Assembly: GCA_050943735.1 (NCBI GenBank)
Contig: JBMNPT010000008.1
Span: 1 to 64,000, forward strand
DNA from: JBMNPT01 sp050943735
Lineage (GTDB): Bacteria > Bacillota > Clostridia > Oscillospirales > RGIG577
Direction: 5' to 3'
Length of the DNA stretch: 64,000 nucleotides
Below, one piece after another: positions 40,591 through 49,959 of the stretch. The notes under the pieces are model-generated. The model did not search any database. It was not told the origin of the DNA and saw only the letters and a list, made by a program, of their open reading frames with translations. Positions within the stretch are counted from its first letter, which is position 1, and the number at the start of each line of letters is the position of its first letter. The position numbers and the translations under genes are program-made.

Positions 40591-41313
40591 TCACTTGCGT
40601 TTTTCACCATTGAGCCGATGGGCCTGAGAGATGGTCACATCCAAATGTTCCTCCATCAGCTTGCCCGCCCGCTCCGGGTCGCGGTTGCGGATGGCCTCAA
40701 TGATTTGCGGATGGTACACAAAGGTGTATTTGGGCCCCACAATGTCCTGAATCAACACCTGATTGACCACCAACGCGTCTTTCACAATGGAATACACCCG
40801 ATTGAGCACGCTGTTGCGGGCACACCGCGCAATGGTTTCATGAAAATACATGTCATCCCTGGCAAATTTCTTCTTGTCATAGGGCTGGTTTTCCTGCACT
40901 TCCCGACGCATGCGGTCCTCCAGCTCCTGCAATTCCTGAATTTCTTCGGGTGTGGCGCGCTGCGCCGCTAGTTTCACCGTCTCAATTTCAATGATTTTAC
41001 GAAACTCCAGAATCTCCTGCAGCTCAAAATTCCCCCACATCAGAGAGGGCAGCAGAGAATTAAAATAGATGTTGGAAGCGGATTCATTGCTGACAAAGGT
41101 GCCCTCTCCCTGCCGGGACTCCAACAGCCCCAGTGCACTCAGCTTTTGCAGAGCCGCCCGCACCGAATTACGGCTCACCTGAAACATGGCTGCCAGTTCA
41201 TTTTCCGACAGAATTTTTTCTCCGCACTTCCACTCTCCCGCGGAAATCATAGACAGCATCTGGTCGAAAATCTGATCGCTGACACTGGCTTTTTTGATGG
41301 ATTTGATGGGCAT
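40591..41313 (-). CDS. GntR family regulator, FadR subfamily
   Basis: A 240-residue regulator: winged HTH (KKASVSDQIFDQMLSMISAGEW, LSENELAAMFQVSRNSVRAALQKL) and an all-helical FCD effector domain (EILEFRKIIEIETVKLAAQRA...HETIARCARN...HPQIIEAIRNRD) with the metal-binding Asp/His pattern. Such proteins usually sense organic or sugar acids. Start 41313 follows GAGGAG. An exact TNGTNNNACNA operator lies just after its own promoter, so it is probably self-regulated; other targets are unknown, with the adjacent transaldolase-like gene and TRAP locus as candidates. Confidence 0.88.
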   Translation of the reverse strand: MPIKSIKKASVSDQIFDQMLSMISAGEWKCGEKILSENELAAMFQVSRNSVRAALQKLSALGLLESRQGEGTFVSNESASNIYFNSLLPSLMWGNFELQEILEFRKIIEIETVKLAAQRATPEEIQELQELEDRMRREVQENQPYDKKKFARDDMYFHETIARCARNSVLNRVYSIVKDALVVNQVLIQDIVGPKYTFVYHPQIIEAIRNRDPERAGKLMEEHLDVTISQAHRLNGEKRK

Positions 41314-41365
41314 ACCGTTCCAACTCCTCTGCATCCTTTCCCAAGGACCAGTCAAAATTCCTTTG

Positions 41366-41376
41366 TTGTAGTACAA
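41366..41376. promoter_or_regulatory. FadR-type operator
   Basis: TTGTAGTACAA matches the FadR-subfamily consensus TNGTNNNACNA exactly and lies about 10-20 bases after the expected gntR start point. Confidence 0.7.
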
Positions 41377-41392
41377 TTCTACCTATACTTGT

Positions 41393-41421
41393 ATCATAGG
41401 CCATTCCCTGCCAAAATGCAA
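41393..41421 (-). promoter_or_regulatory. Promoter of gntR
   Basis: TTGCAT (41416-41421), 17 bp, TATGAT (41393-41398) on the minus strand. Confidence 0.6.
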
Positions 41422-41500
41422 TCCCTTCTTTTCCGTCATTCTCACTGGATTTCACTTATAACAAACAACAAAATAAACAAACCCATCTGATAATCTGCAT

Positions 41501-41526
41501 AAAAAAGAGCTGCCCATTTGGGCAGC
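41501..41526 (-). terminator. Terminator of the DUF2325 gene
   Basis: GCTGCCC (41509-41515) pairs with GGGCAGC (41520-41526), followed on the minus strand by six T. Confidence 0.8.
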
Positions 41527-41547
41527 CTTACGATAGCCATTGCTAAC

Positions 41548-41850
41548 TCAATTGCAAAAACACGCGCCGTTTTCCCTGTGCCGGCGCAAAATATCCTGCA
41601 GCGCACAGGCGCTGCTGCTATGACTGCGCGCCACCGCTGCGGCACTCCTTCCCGCCTCCTGCAGAGCACTGCCCACCATTTTGTGAGAAACCGTACTGGT
41701 AAAGAGTACCAGCAAATCGGGACAGCCGATCTGTTTTTTGAAATTGGCGGGCATTTTGGTAAACACTTTGGCTTTGTACCCATAGGTCTTGCAGATTTGC
41801 CGGTATCGGCCCTCCATACACTCATTGCCTCCGATGATGACTACGCTCAT
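41548..41850 (-). CDS. DUF2325 domain protein under a DtxR-like operator
   Basis: A 100-residue protein of the DUF2325 family (SVVIIGGNECMEGRYRQICKTYG at the N-terminus, then LLVLFTSTVSHKMVGSALQEAG). Its function is unknown; the Rossmann-like opening and the Cys/His content would allow metal or nucleotide binding. Start 41850 has AAAGGAGG upstream. It is transcribed from its own promoter, whose -10 is overlapped by a 28-bp palindrome of DtxR/MntR character, with the dtxR gene just upstream. This ties it to metal homeostasis. Confidence 0.82.
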   Translation of the reverse strand: MSVVIIGGNECMEGRYRQICKTYGYKAKVFTKMPANFKKQIGCPDLLVLFTSTVSHKMVGSALQEAGRSAAAVARSHSSSACALQDILRRHRENGACFCN

Positions 41851-41877
41851 AGAAACCTCCTTTGTGCCACCGATTTC

Positions 41878-41905
41878 ACTTTGGTTAGCGTTTGCTAACC
41901 AAAGT
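41878..41905. promoter_or_regulatory. DtxR-family operator
   Basis: Perfect inverted repeat with 12-bp arms, ACTTTGGTTAGC and GCTAACCAAAGT, around GTTT. The GGTTAGC/GCTAACC core matches iron/manganese regulator sites, and it touches the -10 box at 41903-41908. Confidence 0.8.
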
Positions 41906-41931
41906 ATAACATAGCCGCTGCTGTTTGTCAA
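41903..41931 (-). promoter_or_regulatory. Promoter of the DUF2325 gene
   Basis: TTGACA (41926-41931), 17 bp, TATACT (41903-41908) on the minus strand. Confidence 0.8.
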
Positions 41932-41941
41932 CCACAGGTCA

Positions 41942-41978
41942 AATAAAAGCCATTCTCCTCACTCTCGGGGAGAATGGC
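41942..41978 (-). terminator. Terminator overlapping the dtxR stop
   Basis: GCCATTCTCC (41949-41958) pairs with GGAGAATGGC (41969-41978), then TTTTATTT on the minus strand. The upstream arm lies inside the last codons of dtxR. Confidence 0.8.
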
Positions 41979-42336
41979 CGGCAATGTGATCCTTCAGACA
42001 CTGAAAAGTCTGTGGACTGATGTCATGCTCCATACGGCAGGCGTCCTCCGCCGCCACTTGAGGGTCCACTCCCAACCGGATCAGCCATTGAGTCAGCAGC
42101 TGATGCCGTTCAAAAATGGTTTGGGCAATGGCCTGGCCACTCTCAGTGAGTTCCAGCCACCCTTCCTCATCCATGGTAATGTGGCCATTTTCCCGCAGCA
42201 AACTCATAGCCCGGCTCACACTGGGCTTGGAAAAATTCATATGCCGGGCCACATCGATGGAACGGACCTTGCCCTTTTCACCTTTTATCATCAGGATGGC
42301 CTCCAGATAATTTTCCGCCGATTCCTGGATCTTCAT
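41959..42336 (-). CDS. DtxR/MntR family metal-dependent regulator
   Basis: A 125-residue iron- or manganese-dependent repressor: winged HTH (AENYLEAILMIKGEKGKVRSIDVARHMNFSKPSVSRAMSLL) and dimerisation/metal-binding domain (ERHQLLTQWLIRLGV, ACRMEHDISPQTFQ) with the Glu/His ligands expected of the family. No SH3-like third domain, as in MntR. Metal preference is not certain from sequence. GTG 42345 is an alternative start. The DUF2325 promoter downstream is the evident target; no such site is seen at its own promoter. Confidence 0.88.
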   Translation of the reverse strand: MKIQESAENYLEAILMIKGEKGKVRSIDVARHMNFSKPSVSRAMSLLRENGHITMDEEGWLELTESGQAIAQTIFERHQLLTQWLIRLGVDPQVAAEDACRMEHDISPQTFQCLKDHIAGHSPRE

Positions 42337-42371
42337 GTGAATCACTCATTTCCGCAAAAGATATTTTTAAT

Positions 42372-42380
42372 ATTATAACA
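42372..42380 (-). promoter_or_regulatory. Extended -10 promoter of dtxR
   Basis: TGTTATAAT on the minus strand (TATAAT at 42372-42377, preceded by TGn) with no good -35. Confidence 0.5.
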
Positions 42381-42513
42381 CAAACGGGGGAAAAAGTGAT
42401 ATATTTTATATGAACAGACTCCACCGGAATGGTAACTGAATCACTGAGCGGGGGACGGGCTGTATGGTACAGTAAACTCATAAAAAATCACTTGACCAGA
42501 AAGGCGGATTTTG

Positions 42514-42834
42514 ATGAGTTTCTTGAATTTATTTTCCCGCGGTTCTTCTCTGAAAGCGGGTTTGCAGCAAGCACAATCCACCCCCGGCGCCATCCTGCTG
42601 GATGTGCGTACCCCCGAGGAATATGAGCAGGGTCACTTGCCCGGCAGTCTCAATCTTCCTCTGGCTGAGATTCACACCATTTCCCTTCCCACCGAACAGC
42701 CCCTGTTTGTCTACTGCCTCAGCGGAGGCCGGAGCGCACAGGCCTGTTCTCATCTCAGAAAACGCGGATATACCGCAACCAACATAGGCGGTCTGATGGG
42801 ATATCAGGGACCGCTGCAACAAGGAGGAAACTGA
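42514..42834 (+). CDS. Single-domain rhodanese
   Basis: A 106-residue rhodanese domain that can carry persulfide sulfur: ILLDVRTPEEYEQGHLPGSLNLPL and the active-site loop FVYCLSGGRSAQA with catalytic Cys. Start ATG 42514 has AAAGGCGG upstream; an adjacent TTG is possible. It is followed after one base by a CoA-disulfide reductase-rhodanese fusion, suggesting that the two proteins act in sequence in polysulfide or persulfide handling. Confidence 0.9.
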   Translation: MSFLNLFSRGSSLKAGLQQAQSTPGAILLDVRTPEEYEQGHLPGSLNLPLAEIHTISLPTEQPLFVYCLSGGRSAQACSHLRKRGYTATNIGGLMGYQGPLQQGGN

Positions 42835-42835
42835 C

Positions 42836-44530
42836 ATGAAGGTATTGATTATCGGCGGTGTGGCAGGCGGCGCCACTGCGGCGGCCCGTCTGCGGCGGCT
42901 GGACGAATCGGCAGAAATTGTCATTCTGGAGCGTACCGGCTATGTGTCTTACGCCAACTGCGGGCTTCCCTACTACATCGGCGGCACCATCCAGAACAAA
43001 CGGGCACTCACCCTGCAGACTCCCCAGAGTTTTGCATCTCGATTCCGCATTGATGTGCGAGTGCATCAGGAAGCCCTTTCCATCGACCCGGCCGCCAAAA
43101 CCGTACAGGTGAAAAACCTGGAAACCGGCGAGGTATACACCGAATCCTATGACAAGCTGATCCTCTCTCCCGGCGCCAAGGCCGTCCGGCCCTCTATGCC
43201 GGGCATCGACAGCAGCCGGATCTTCACCCTGCGTACCGTAGAGGACACCTTCCGCATCCGGGAAACCCTGGACCAGCTGGCGCCCCGCAAAGCGGTGGTG
43301 ATCGGCGGTGGCTTTATCGGCCTGGAAATGGCAGAAAATCTGGTGCATGCAGGCATCCAGACCACCCTTCTGCAGCGCAGCGGCCAGGTGATGCCTCCGC
43401 TGGATTCCGATATGGCGGCGTTGGTGCATGCCTATCTGCGTACCCAGCAGGTGGACCTGCGGCTCCATCAGGCAGTTGTGGGCTTTGAAGAGCGGGATGG
43501 ACAGATCTATACCCTGCTGAAGGAAGGCGAACCGGTAGCGGCCGACGTGGTCATTCTGGCCATCGGTGTGACCCCCGATTCCCATTTGGCCAAGGATGCA
43601 GGCCTACAGCTGGGCGCCAAGGATTCCATCGTCACCAACGAGCACATGCAGACCTCTCAGCCCGACATCTACGCGGTGGGGGACGCAGTGGAAGTGCGTC
43701 ATTTTGTCACCGGCAAGCCCGCTCTCATCGCTCTGGCCGGTCCCGCCAACAAACAGGGCCGCATCGCCGCCGACCATATCTGCGGCCTGAACCGCGCATT
43801 CACCGGTTCTCAGGGCTCTTCGGTACTGAAGCTGTTTGATATGACCATCGCCGCTACCGGCATCAGTGAAAAAACTGCCCGGGCCAGCGACATTGCCTGC
43901 GACAAGGTGGTTACCTTCTCGGCTTCTCACGCCACCTACTACCCCGGCTCCACCGATATGACCATCAAAACCATTTTCGACCCCCAGACCGGCAAGATTC
44001 TGGGTGCGCAGATTGTGGGCTTTGAAGGGGTGGATAAGCGAATCGACGTACTAGCCACTGCCATTCACGCGGGCATGACCTCTGCCGATCTGGAAGAGCT
44101 GGATCTGGCCTATGCTCCTCCCTATTCCTCTGCCAAAGACCCGGTCAACATGGCAGGCTTTGTCATTGAAAATCTGCGGACCGGTCTGGTGCGGCAGCAT
44201 CACTGGGACGAAGTGGAGCAGCTGCCCCAGGATGGCAGTGTGATTCTGCTGGATGTGCGCACCACCGGAGAATTTGCCCGGGGTTCCATTCCAGGCGCGG
44301 TCAATATCCCGCTGGATGAACTTCGGGACCGGCTGGCGGAACTGGACCCCTCCAAGAAGATCTACGTCAACTGCCAGAGCGCTCTGCGCAGCTATCTGGC
44401 CTGCCGTATCCTCACCCAGCATGGCTTCTGGTGCAGCAACCTGTGCGGAGGATATCGCTTCTATGATTATATGATGCAGAATCGCTGCTTTGACAGCGAC
44501 CCCGCCTATCCCTGCGGCATCAAAATGTAA
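42836..44530 (+). CDS. CoA-disulfide reductase / rhodanese fusion
   Basis: A 564-residue FAD flavoprotein: VLIIGGVAGGATAAARLRR, single redox cysteine in YANCGLPYYIGG (CoADR type), NAD(P) site VVIGGGFIGLEMAENL, FAD motif IYAVGDAVEV, then a C-terminal rhodanese (~470-564: VILLDVRTTGEFARGSIPG, IYVNCQSALRS with catalytic Cys). CoADR-RHD enzymes reduce CoA persulfide or polysulfides to sulfide. AAGGAGG precedes the ATG. Forms an operon with the upstream rhodanese. Confidence 0.92.
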   Translation: MKVLIIGGVAGGATAAARLRRLDESAEIVILERTGYVSYANCGLPYYIGGTIQNKRALTLQTPQSFASRFRIDVRVHQEALSIDPAAKTVQVKNLETGEVYTESYDKLILSPGAKAVRPSMPGIDSSRIFTLRTVEDTFRIRETLDQLAPRKAVVIGGGFIGLEMAENLVHAGIQTTLLQRSGQVMPPLDSDMAALVHAYLRTQQVDLRLHQAVVGFEERDGQIYTLLKEGEPVAADVVILAIGVTPDSHLAKDAGLQLGAKDSIVTNEHMQTSQPDIYAVGDAVEVRHFVTGKPALIALAGPANKQGRIAADHICGLNRAFTGSQGSSVLKLFDMTIAATGISEKTARASDIACDKVVTFSASHATYYPGSTDMTIKTIFDPQTGKILGAQIVGFEGVDKRIDVLATAIHAGMTSADLEELDLAYAPPYSSAKDPVNMAGFVIENLRTGLVRQHHWDEVEQLPQDGSVILLDVRTTGEFARGSIPGAVNIPLDELRDRLAELDPSKKIYVNCQSALRSYLACRILTQHGFWCSNLCGGYRFYDYMMQNRCFDSDPAYPCGIKM

Positions 44531-44533
44531 AAC

Positions 44534-44562
44534 AAAACCCCTCCCACCGGGAGGGGTTTTTT
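44534..44562. terminator. Bidirectional terminator, CoADR / ypeB
   Basis: AAAACCCCTCCC and GGGAGGGGTTTT (44534-44560) form a perfect stem with a 3-nt loop and flanking A/T tracts. Confidence 0.9.
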
Positions 44563-45917
44563 CACATGGCCAGGGAGCCGTTGTCGTCTTCCACCAGCAG
44601 GAGCAGTTCTTCCTCCCGGCCGGTCTGGGCATTGATATACACCAGATATTTGCGATCCTCCTGATTGGTACACAAAAAGCCGTGTACCACCACTTCGCTT
44701 CCATCGGGACGCGGAATCACCGCCAGCTCATACCCCACCGGAGTCAGCCGGCTATTGAGAGATTGTTCTGCCTCGGCGCGGCTGATGGCCGGCGGCTCAA
44801 TCTCCCTCTGATGGTGATTCATCAGATAATCTCCACTCTGCAAAAAGACGATTTCTCCATCATCCAGCGCCACACCAATCTCCACCAGATCGGGATAGCA
44901 GGTGTAGCCATGCTGCATGGCGGCATAACTGAGAGTCAGTACTCCATCCCGCTGCAGCGCATACCGCTGCCGCAAATCGGTGAACCCCTGCTGCAGCAGA
45001 AATTCCTCCGCCTTACGGGCCGCCCCATCATGAGACAGACGAATTTCTCCCACTGTTCGGCTGTTGAGCAGCGACAGCGGATATCCGCCCTGTTGGGTGA
45101 TTTCCACATACATTCGCTGACCATCTTCCTTCTCATGGACAAAACTGAAAGTGGGCATATTTCCCTCTCCTGCTCCCTCCATGGTGCATTCCTCAGGAGA
45201 TACCCCCAGCAGCTGCGCGGCCCGTTCCTGTGCCTGCTGCTCAGACACCACAGGCTGGTCCTTCAAAAATACGCTCTCCCGCTGGGACATATGGTCGGAA
45301 TAGGGACCGTCATACACCAGTGTGGGCAGATCCACAAACTCTCCTTCCACCTGCGAAAAGGCATCCGCCAATGCGGGTAAGCCGTCCTGGCTCTGCCGGG
45401 TCATGCTGCGAATTTCCCATACTGTCAATTCTCCGTCGTTCACCTGCTGCTCCATGGTGCCCAATGCGCCGGACAGAGAGCTGGCATATTGAGAAAGAGT
45501 ATCTAAGGTGGCCTGCTGTTCCGCGGAAGGTTCTTCTCCTCGGGCAGCCTTGAGGGCCACTGTCAGGGTATAGTCTCCCACCTGACTCATAAAGCGGGAG
45601 AGCTGATCCATCTGTACGCTGCTGAGGGGCAGCTGACCCATGGCGGCCTTGGCACTGCCCGCCTCTGCCCACAGTCGATTGGACAACTCCACCAGCCGAT
45701 CCACCGAACTGGTGTGAATTCCTTTTTCCAAGGTGGCATCCACCGTTTTTACATAGTCCACCAAATCATAAAAAGCCCGCTGATAACTGGCTTCCACCGC
45801 TTGTCGATATTGTTCGGCTCGATGATACTGATACACTGCCGCACCGCACAGCACCGCAATGGCGCATAGTGTATAACTCACCGCCCGCACCTGATCCCGT
45901 TTGGTCAATCTGTTCAC
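44562..45917 (-). CDS. ypeB: Spore germination protein YpeB
   Basis: A 451-residue spore protein that stabilises or locates the cortex-lytic enzyme SleB. An N-terminal membrane segment (AVSYTLCAIAVLCGAAVYQYH) is followed by a helical region and repeated PepSY-like domains in the C-terminal half (SEQQAQERAAQLLGVSPEE; DGAARKAEEFLLQQGF; SRAEAEQSLNSRL). The start is GTG 45917, close to AAAGGA; TTG 45908 gives better spacing. sleB is not adjacent but lies 3.3 kb away, beyond gdhA and a MATE gene. Confidence 0.88.
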   Translation of the reverse strand: MNRLTKRDQVRAVSYTLCAIAVLCGAAVYQYHRAEQYRQAVEASYQRAFYDLVDYVKTVDATLEKGIHTSSVDRLVELSNRLWAEAGSAKAAMGQLPLSSVQMDQLSRFMSQVGDYTLTVALKAARGEEPSAEQQATLDTLSQYASSLSGALGTMEQQVNDGELTVWEIRSMTRQSQDGLPALADAFSQVEGEFVDLPTLVYDGPYSDHMSQRESVFLKDQPVVSEQQAQERAAQLLGVSPEECTMEGAGEGNMPTFSFVHEKEDGQRMYVEITQQGGYPLSLLNSRTVGEIRLSHDGAARKAEEFLLQQGFTDLRQRYALQRDGVLTLSYAAMQHGYTCYPDLVEIGVALDDGEIVFLQSGDYLMNHHQREIEPPAISRAEAEQSLNSRLTPVGYELAVIPRPDGSEVVVHGFLCTNQEDRKYLVYINAQTGREEELLLLVEDDNGSLAM

Positions 45918-45984
45918 ATCCTTTGGCTTTTTTCATAGCATGTGCCAAAGAAGGAGATTTCATACCCCACATTGCATACATAAA

Positions 45985-46020
45985 AAGAACGGCGCCGGTC
46001 CAAACAGACCAGCGCCGTTT
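45985..46020 (-). terminator. Terminator of gdhA
   Basis: AACGGCGCCGGTC pairs with GACCAGCGCCGTT (one mismatch) around CAAACA, with T tracts on the minus-strand exit. Confidence 0.85.
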
Positions 46021-46052
46021 TATGATTCACTTATGAGTGTGCCACAACAAAA

Positions 46053-47399
<1,347 letters not shown>

Positions 47400-47492
47400 T
47401 GTTGTTTCCTCCTTTACGCATACTATCTCTATCATTGTACCCATGCGGTGCCGGGCTATTTTATGCTGCCCGGGGGGTTCCGCTATGCCAAC

Positions 47493-47521
47493 ATTATATA
47501 ATAAGGTTGCAAAATTTGCAA
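47493..47521 (-). promoter_or_regulatory. Promoter of gdhA
   Basis: TTGCAA (47516-47521), 17 bp, TATAAT (47493-47498) on the minus strand. The remaining 47544-47730 stretch is AT-rich with no gene or clear structure. Confidence 0.75.
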
Positions 47522-47730
47522 GGTTTTTCATATAAAAAATCATAATTCAGAGAAATGTACGGAATTTCCCGGTAAAAAACCAATAATTTTTCCATTTTAT
47601 TCTTTTTTTATGAAAGTTAATTCCATTATTATGAATAAATTCCTGCATTTTTGCCATTTTACTCATCGTTGTGGCCGGCGTGCCAAATCAGCCTGTTCAG
47701 CCCCCTCTTCCCCCTGGATTCGGCTTGTGG

Positions 47731-47736
47731 TATAAT
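47731..47736 (+). promoter_or_regulatory. -10 box of the second MATE gene
   Basis: TATAAT, with a TG two bases upstream (TGGTATAAT, extended -10) and no good -35. Confidence 0.55.
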
Positions 47737-47772
47737 GGTGCGGAAGTTGCAAAAAGGAGAGAGTATCTACTG

Positions 47773-49146
47773 ATGAAACCCTTGACACTCATCAATTTTC
47801 AGCTTTTGCGGCATATCTGCATCATTGCCATTCCCATCGCGCTGCAAAATGTACTAGTCAACTGCCTCAATATGATGGACACCCTGATGCTTAGCCGGTT
47901 TGGTGAAAATCCGGTGGCGGCGGTGGGACTGGCCAATCAGCCCTTTTTTATCAGTACCATGATTATTTTCGGCCTCAGCTGTGGAGCGTGTGTGCTCACC
48001 AGCCAATACTACGGCGTGGGAAACTGGGAGGCCATCCGCAAAGTGCTTTCCATCGCCATGTCCATGGCGCTGGTGGTGGGAATCTCTATCTTCCTGCTGC
48101 TCTTTTTCTTTCCCCAGGAGGTGATGGGGTTTTATACCGACAAACCCCTGCTCATTGAAATGGGTGCCCAATATTTACGCATTGCCTCCTTCTCCTACTT
48201 TTTTATGACCCTCTCGACCACCTATCTGGGGATCGTGGTATCCATCGGCGCACCCCAGCTGCCCCTCAAAATCAATGTGCTGGCGCTGGTGCTCAACACC
48301 ACACTCAACGCCATCCTCATCTTTGGCTTGCTGGGTTTTCCGGCACTGGAAGTCCGAGGGGCCGCTATTGCCACCGTCATCGCCCGAATGGTGGAATTCG
48401 CTCTGGTGGCCTACTTTCTGTTTGGCCCCCGCAGTCTGGTGCGGCTGCGTCTGAGCGACCTGTTTCATTTTGACCGCCCACTGTTTCAGGACTACATCCG
48501 ATATGGTATGCCGGTGCTGTGCAACGAATTCCTGTGGGGATTCGGCACCTCTCTGTATTCAGTGATTTTGGGACACACTTCGGAATTTGTGGTCACCGCC
48601 TACAATTTTGTCCTGATTGTGGAACGGATGGTCAATGCCTATGTGCTGGGAATCGGCCGGGCCGCCGGAGTGCTGGTGGGCATGGAAATGGGACGCAACA
48701 ATCCCAAAGAAGCCTACCGGCAGGCTAGGTATATGCTGGTATTCGCCGCAATCATGGGAGCACTGTCCCTGCTGATCTATCTGTTTCTCCGCATACTGGT
48801 GGGCCTGCCCATCACCGCAGAACTTTTGGATTTTGAACCGGCCACCATGCAGGCTCTGTCTGCCATGATGCTGGTGGAAGTGCTCATCGCCATTCCCCGG
48901 GGTGTGCAGACGGTATGCATCATCGGCGTCCTGCGGGGCGGCGGCGATACCTTTTTCGCCACTCTGGCGGACACCGGCCCCATCTATCTGGGCTGTCTGC
49001 CTCTGGGGTTTCTTGGATTCAAATTGGGCGCCCCAGTCTTTGTACTCTATTTGCTGTTACGCAGCGACGACATCATCAAACTGTGCCTGGTGCTGTGGCG
49101 ATTCCGCAGCCGTCGATGGATGCGAAATGTCACCCGTCCAGGTTGA
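47773..49146 (+). CDS. MATE family efflux transporter
   Basis: A second MATE protein, 457 residues, only distantly similar to the one at 1.0-2.4 kb. The start LRHICIIAIPIALQNVLVNCLNMMDTLMLS is followed by the NorM/YeeO-like pattern and about twelve helices. AAAGGAGAGAG precedes ATG 47773; the longer in-frame extension lacks a site. Substrate unknown. It stands alone between the divergent gdhA and convergent sleB genes. Confidence 0.9.
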   Translation: MKPLTLINFQLLRHICIIAIPIALQNVLVNCLNMMDTLMLSRFGENPVAAVGLANQPFFISTMIIFGLSCGACVLTSQYYGVGNWEAIRKVLSIAMSMALVVGISIFLLLFFFPQEVMGFYTDKPLLIEMGAQYLRIASFSYFFMTLSTTYLGIVVSIGAPQLPLKINVLALVLNTTLNAILIFGLLGFPALEVRGAAIATVIARMVEFALVAYFLFGPRSLVRLRLSDLFHFDRPLFQDYIRYGMPVLCNEFLWGFGTSLYSVILGHTSEFVVTAYNFVLIVERMVNAYVLGIGRAAGVLVGMEMGRNNPKEAYRQARYMLVFAAIMGALSLLIYLFLRILVGLPITAELLDFEPATMQALSAMMLVEVLIAIPRGVQTVCIIGVLRGGGDTFFATLADTGPIYLGCLPLGFLGFKLGAPVFVLYLLLRSDDIIKLCLVLWRFRSRRWMRNVTRPG

Positions 49147-49147
49147 C

Positions 49148-49181
49148 AAAAACGCCGTTCCCAAATGGGAACGGCGTTTTT
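49148..49181. terminator. Bidirectional terminator, MATE / sleB
   Basis: AAAAACGCCGTTCCC and its perfect complement (49148-49181) around AAAT. Confidence 0.92.
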
Positions 49182-49183
49182 CA

Positions 49184-49882
49184 CTATTTGGCAAAGACGT
49201 GGCTGCCGATGGTTTTGATCACCGGGCGGCTGTAAATCCACTGGCTAGTGGCTGTTTTGGGGTTGTAGTAGTAAATGGCACCGCCACTAGGATCGGCGCC
49301 GCTCAGCGCCATATCGGCTGCGCGGTAACAGCTCTCTTCCATTTCAGCGTCAATCTGCCCATCGGCCACAGCAGTAAAGGCCAGGGGTTGATACACCACG
49401 CCGGCAATGGTATTGGGGAAGGAGGGGTGCTCCACCCGATTGAGTATCACCGCTCCTACCGCCACCTGTCCGGTGAAAGGCTCTCCTCGGGCCTCTCCAT
49501 TGATCACCCGGGCCAACAAGTTACGGTCACTAGCGCTGACACTCTGGGTGCCCCCAGTCTGGGCACTGCCATCCTCCTGGATACCCAGAGCCGCCAACGT
49601 TTTGGGGCCCACCACTCCATCTGCCTGCAGTCCGTTTTTCTGCTGGAAATAGATGACCGCCTTACGGGTCTGTTCCCCGTAAATGCCGTCGATGGTGCCG
49701 TTGAAATACCCCCAGTTGGTCAGCTTTTTCTGAATCACCCGAACGGTCTCCCCCCGGCTGCCTAGGGTGATCACCGCCGTTTCCACCGCATCCTGCTGGG
49801 CCTGCTGACATCCTGCGGCCAGCAGCAATGTCAGGGTCAGCAGCACTACGGCCTGCAAAACCTGTATCCATTTTCGTCTCAT
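49184..49882 (-). CDS. sleB: Spore cortex-lytic enzyme SleB
   Basis: A 232-residue germination hydrolase. N-terminal signal with a lipobox-like LLAAGC, peptidoglycan-binding domain (~35-95: LGSRGETVRVIQKKLTNWGYF...YGEQTRKAVIYFQQKNGL), then the Hydrolase_2 catalytic domain (~115-232: DRNLLARVINGEARGEPFTGQVAVGAVILNRV) with the expected Glu. It degrades the cortex at germination, normally with YpeB (gene at 44.6 kb). The AGAGG site lies in a stem with the upstream region. Confidence 0.9.
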   Translation of the reverse strand: MRRKWIQVLQAVVLLTLTLLLAAGCQQAQQDAVETAVITLGSRGETVRVIQKKLTNWGYFNGTIDGIYGEQTRKAVIYFQQKNGLQADGVVGPKTLAALGIQEDGSAQTGGTQSVSASDRNLLARVINGEARGEPFTGQVAVGAVILNRVEHPSFPNTIAGVVYQPLAFTAVADGQIDAEMEESCYRAADMALSGADPSGGAIYYYNPKTATSQWIYSRPVIKTIGSHVFAK

Positions 49883-49884
49883 AG

Positions 49885-49943
49885 AAAAAACCTCTCTTAC
49901 ACAGCTGATCTTTCACTGCCAGTTTGTGCAAAAGAGGTTTTTT
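49885..49943 (-). terminator. Long-loop hairpin ahead of sleB
   Basis: AAAAAACCTCT (49885-49895) and AGAGGTTTTTT (49933-49943) pair perfectly around a 37-nt loop. On the minus strand the distal arm contains the sleB ribosome site and a T run, so it may terminate the upstream gene or mask the sleB start. Confidence 0.55.
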
Positions 49944-49959
49944 TATGCGTTTTTCTGTA

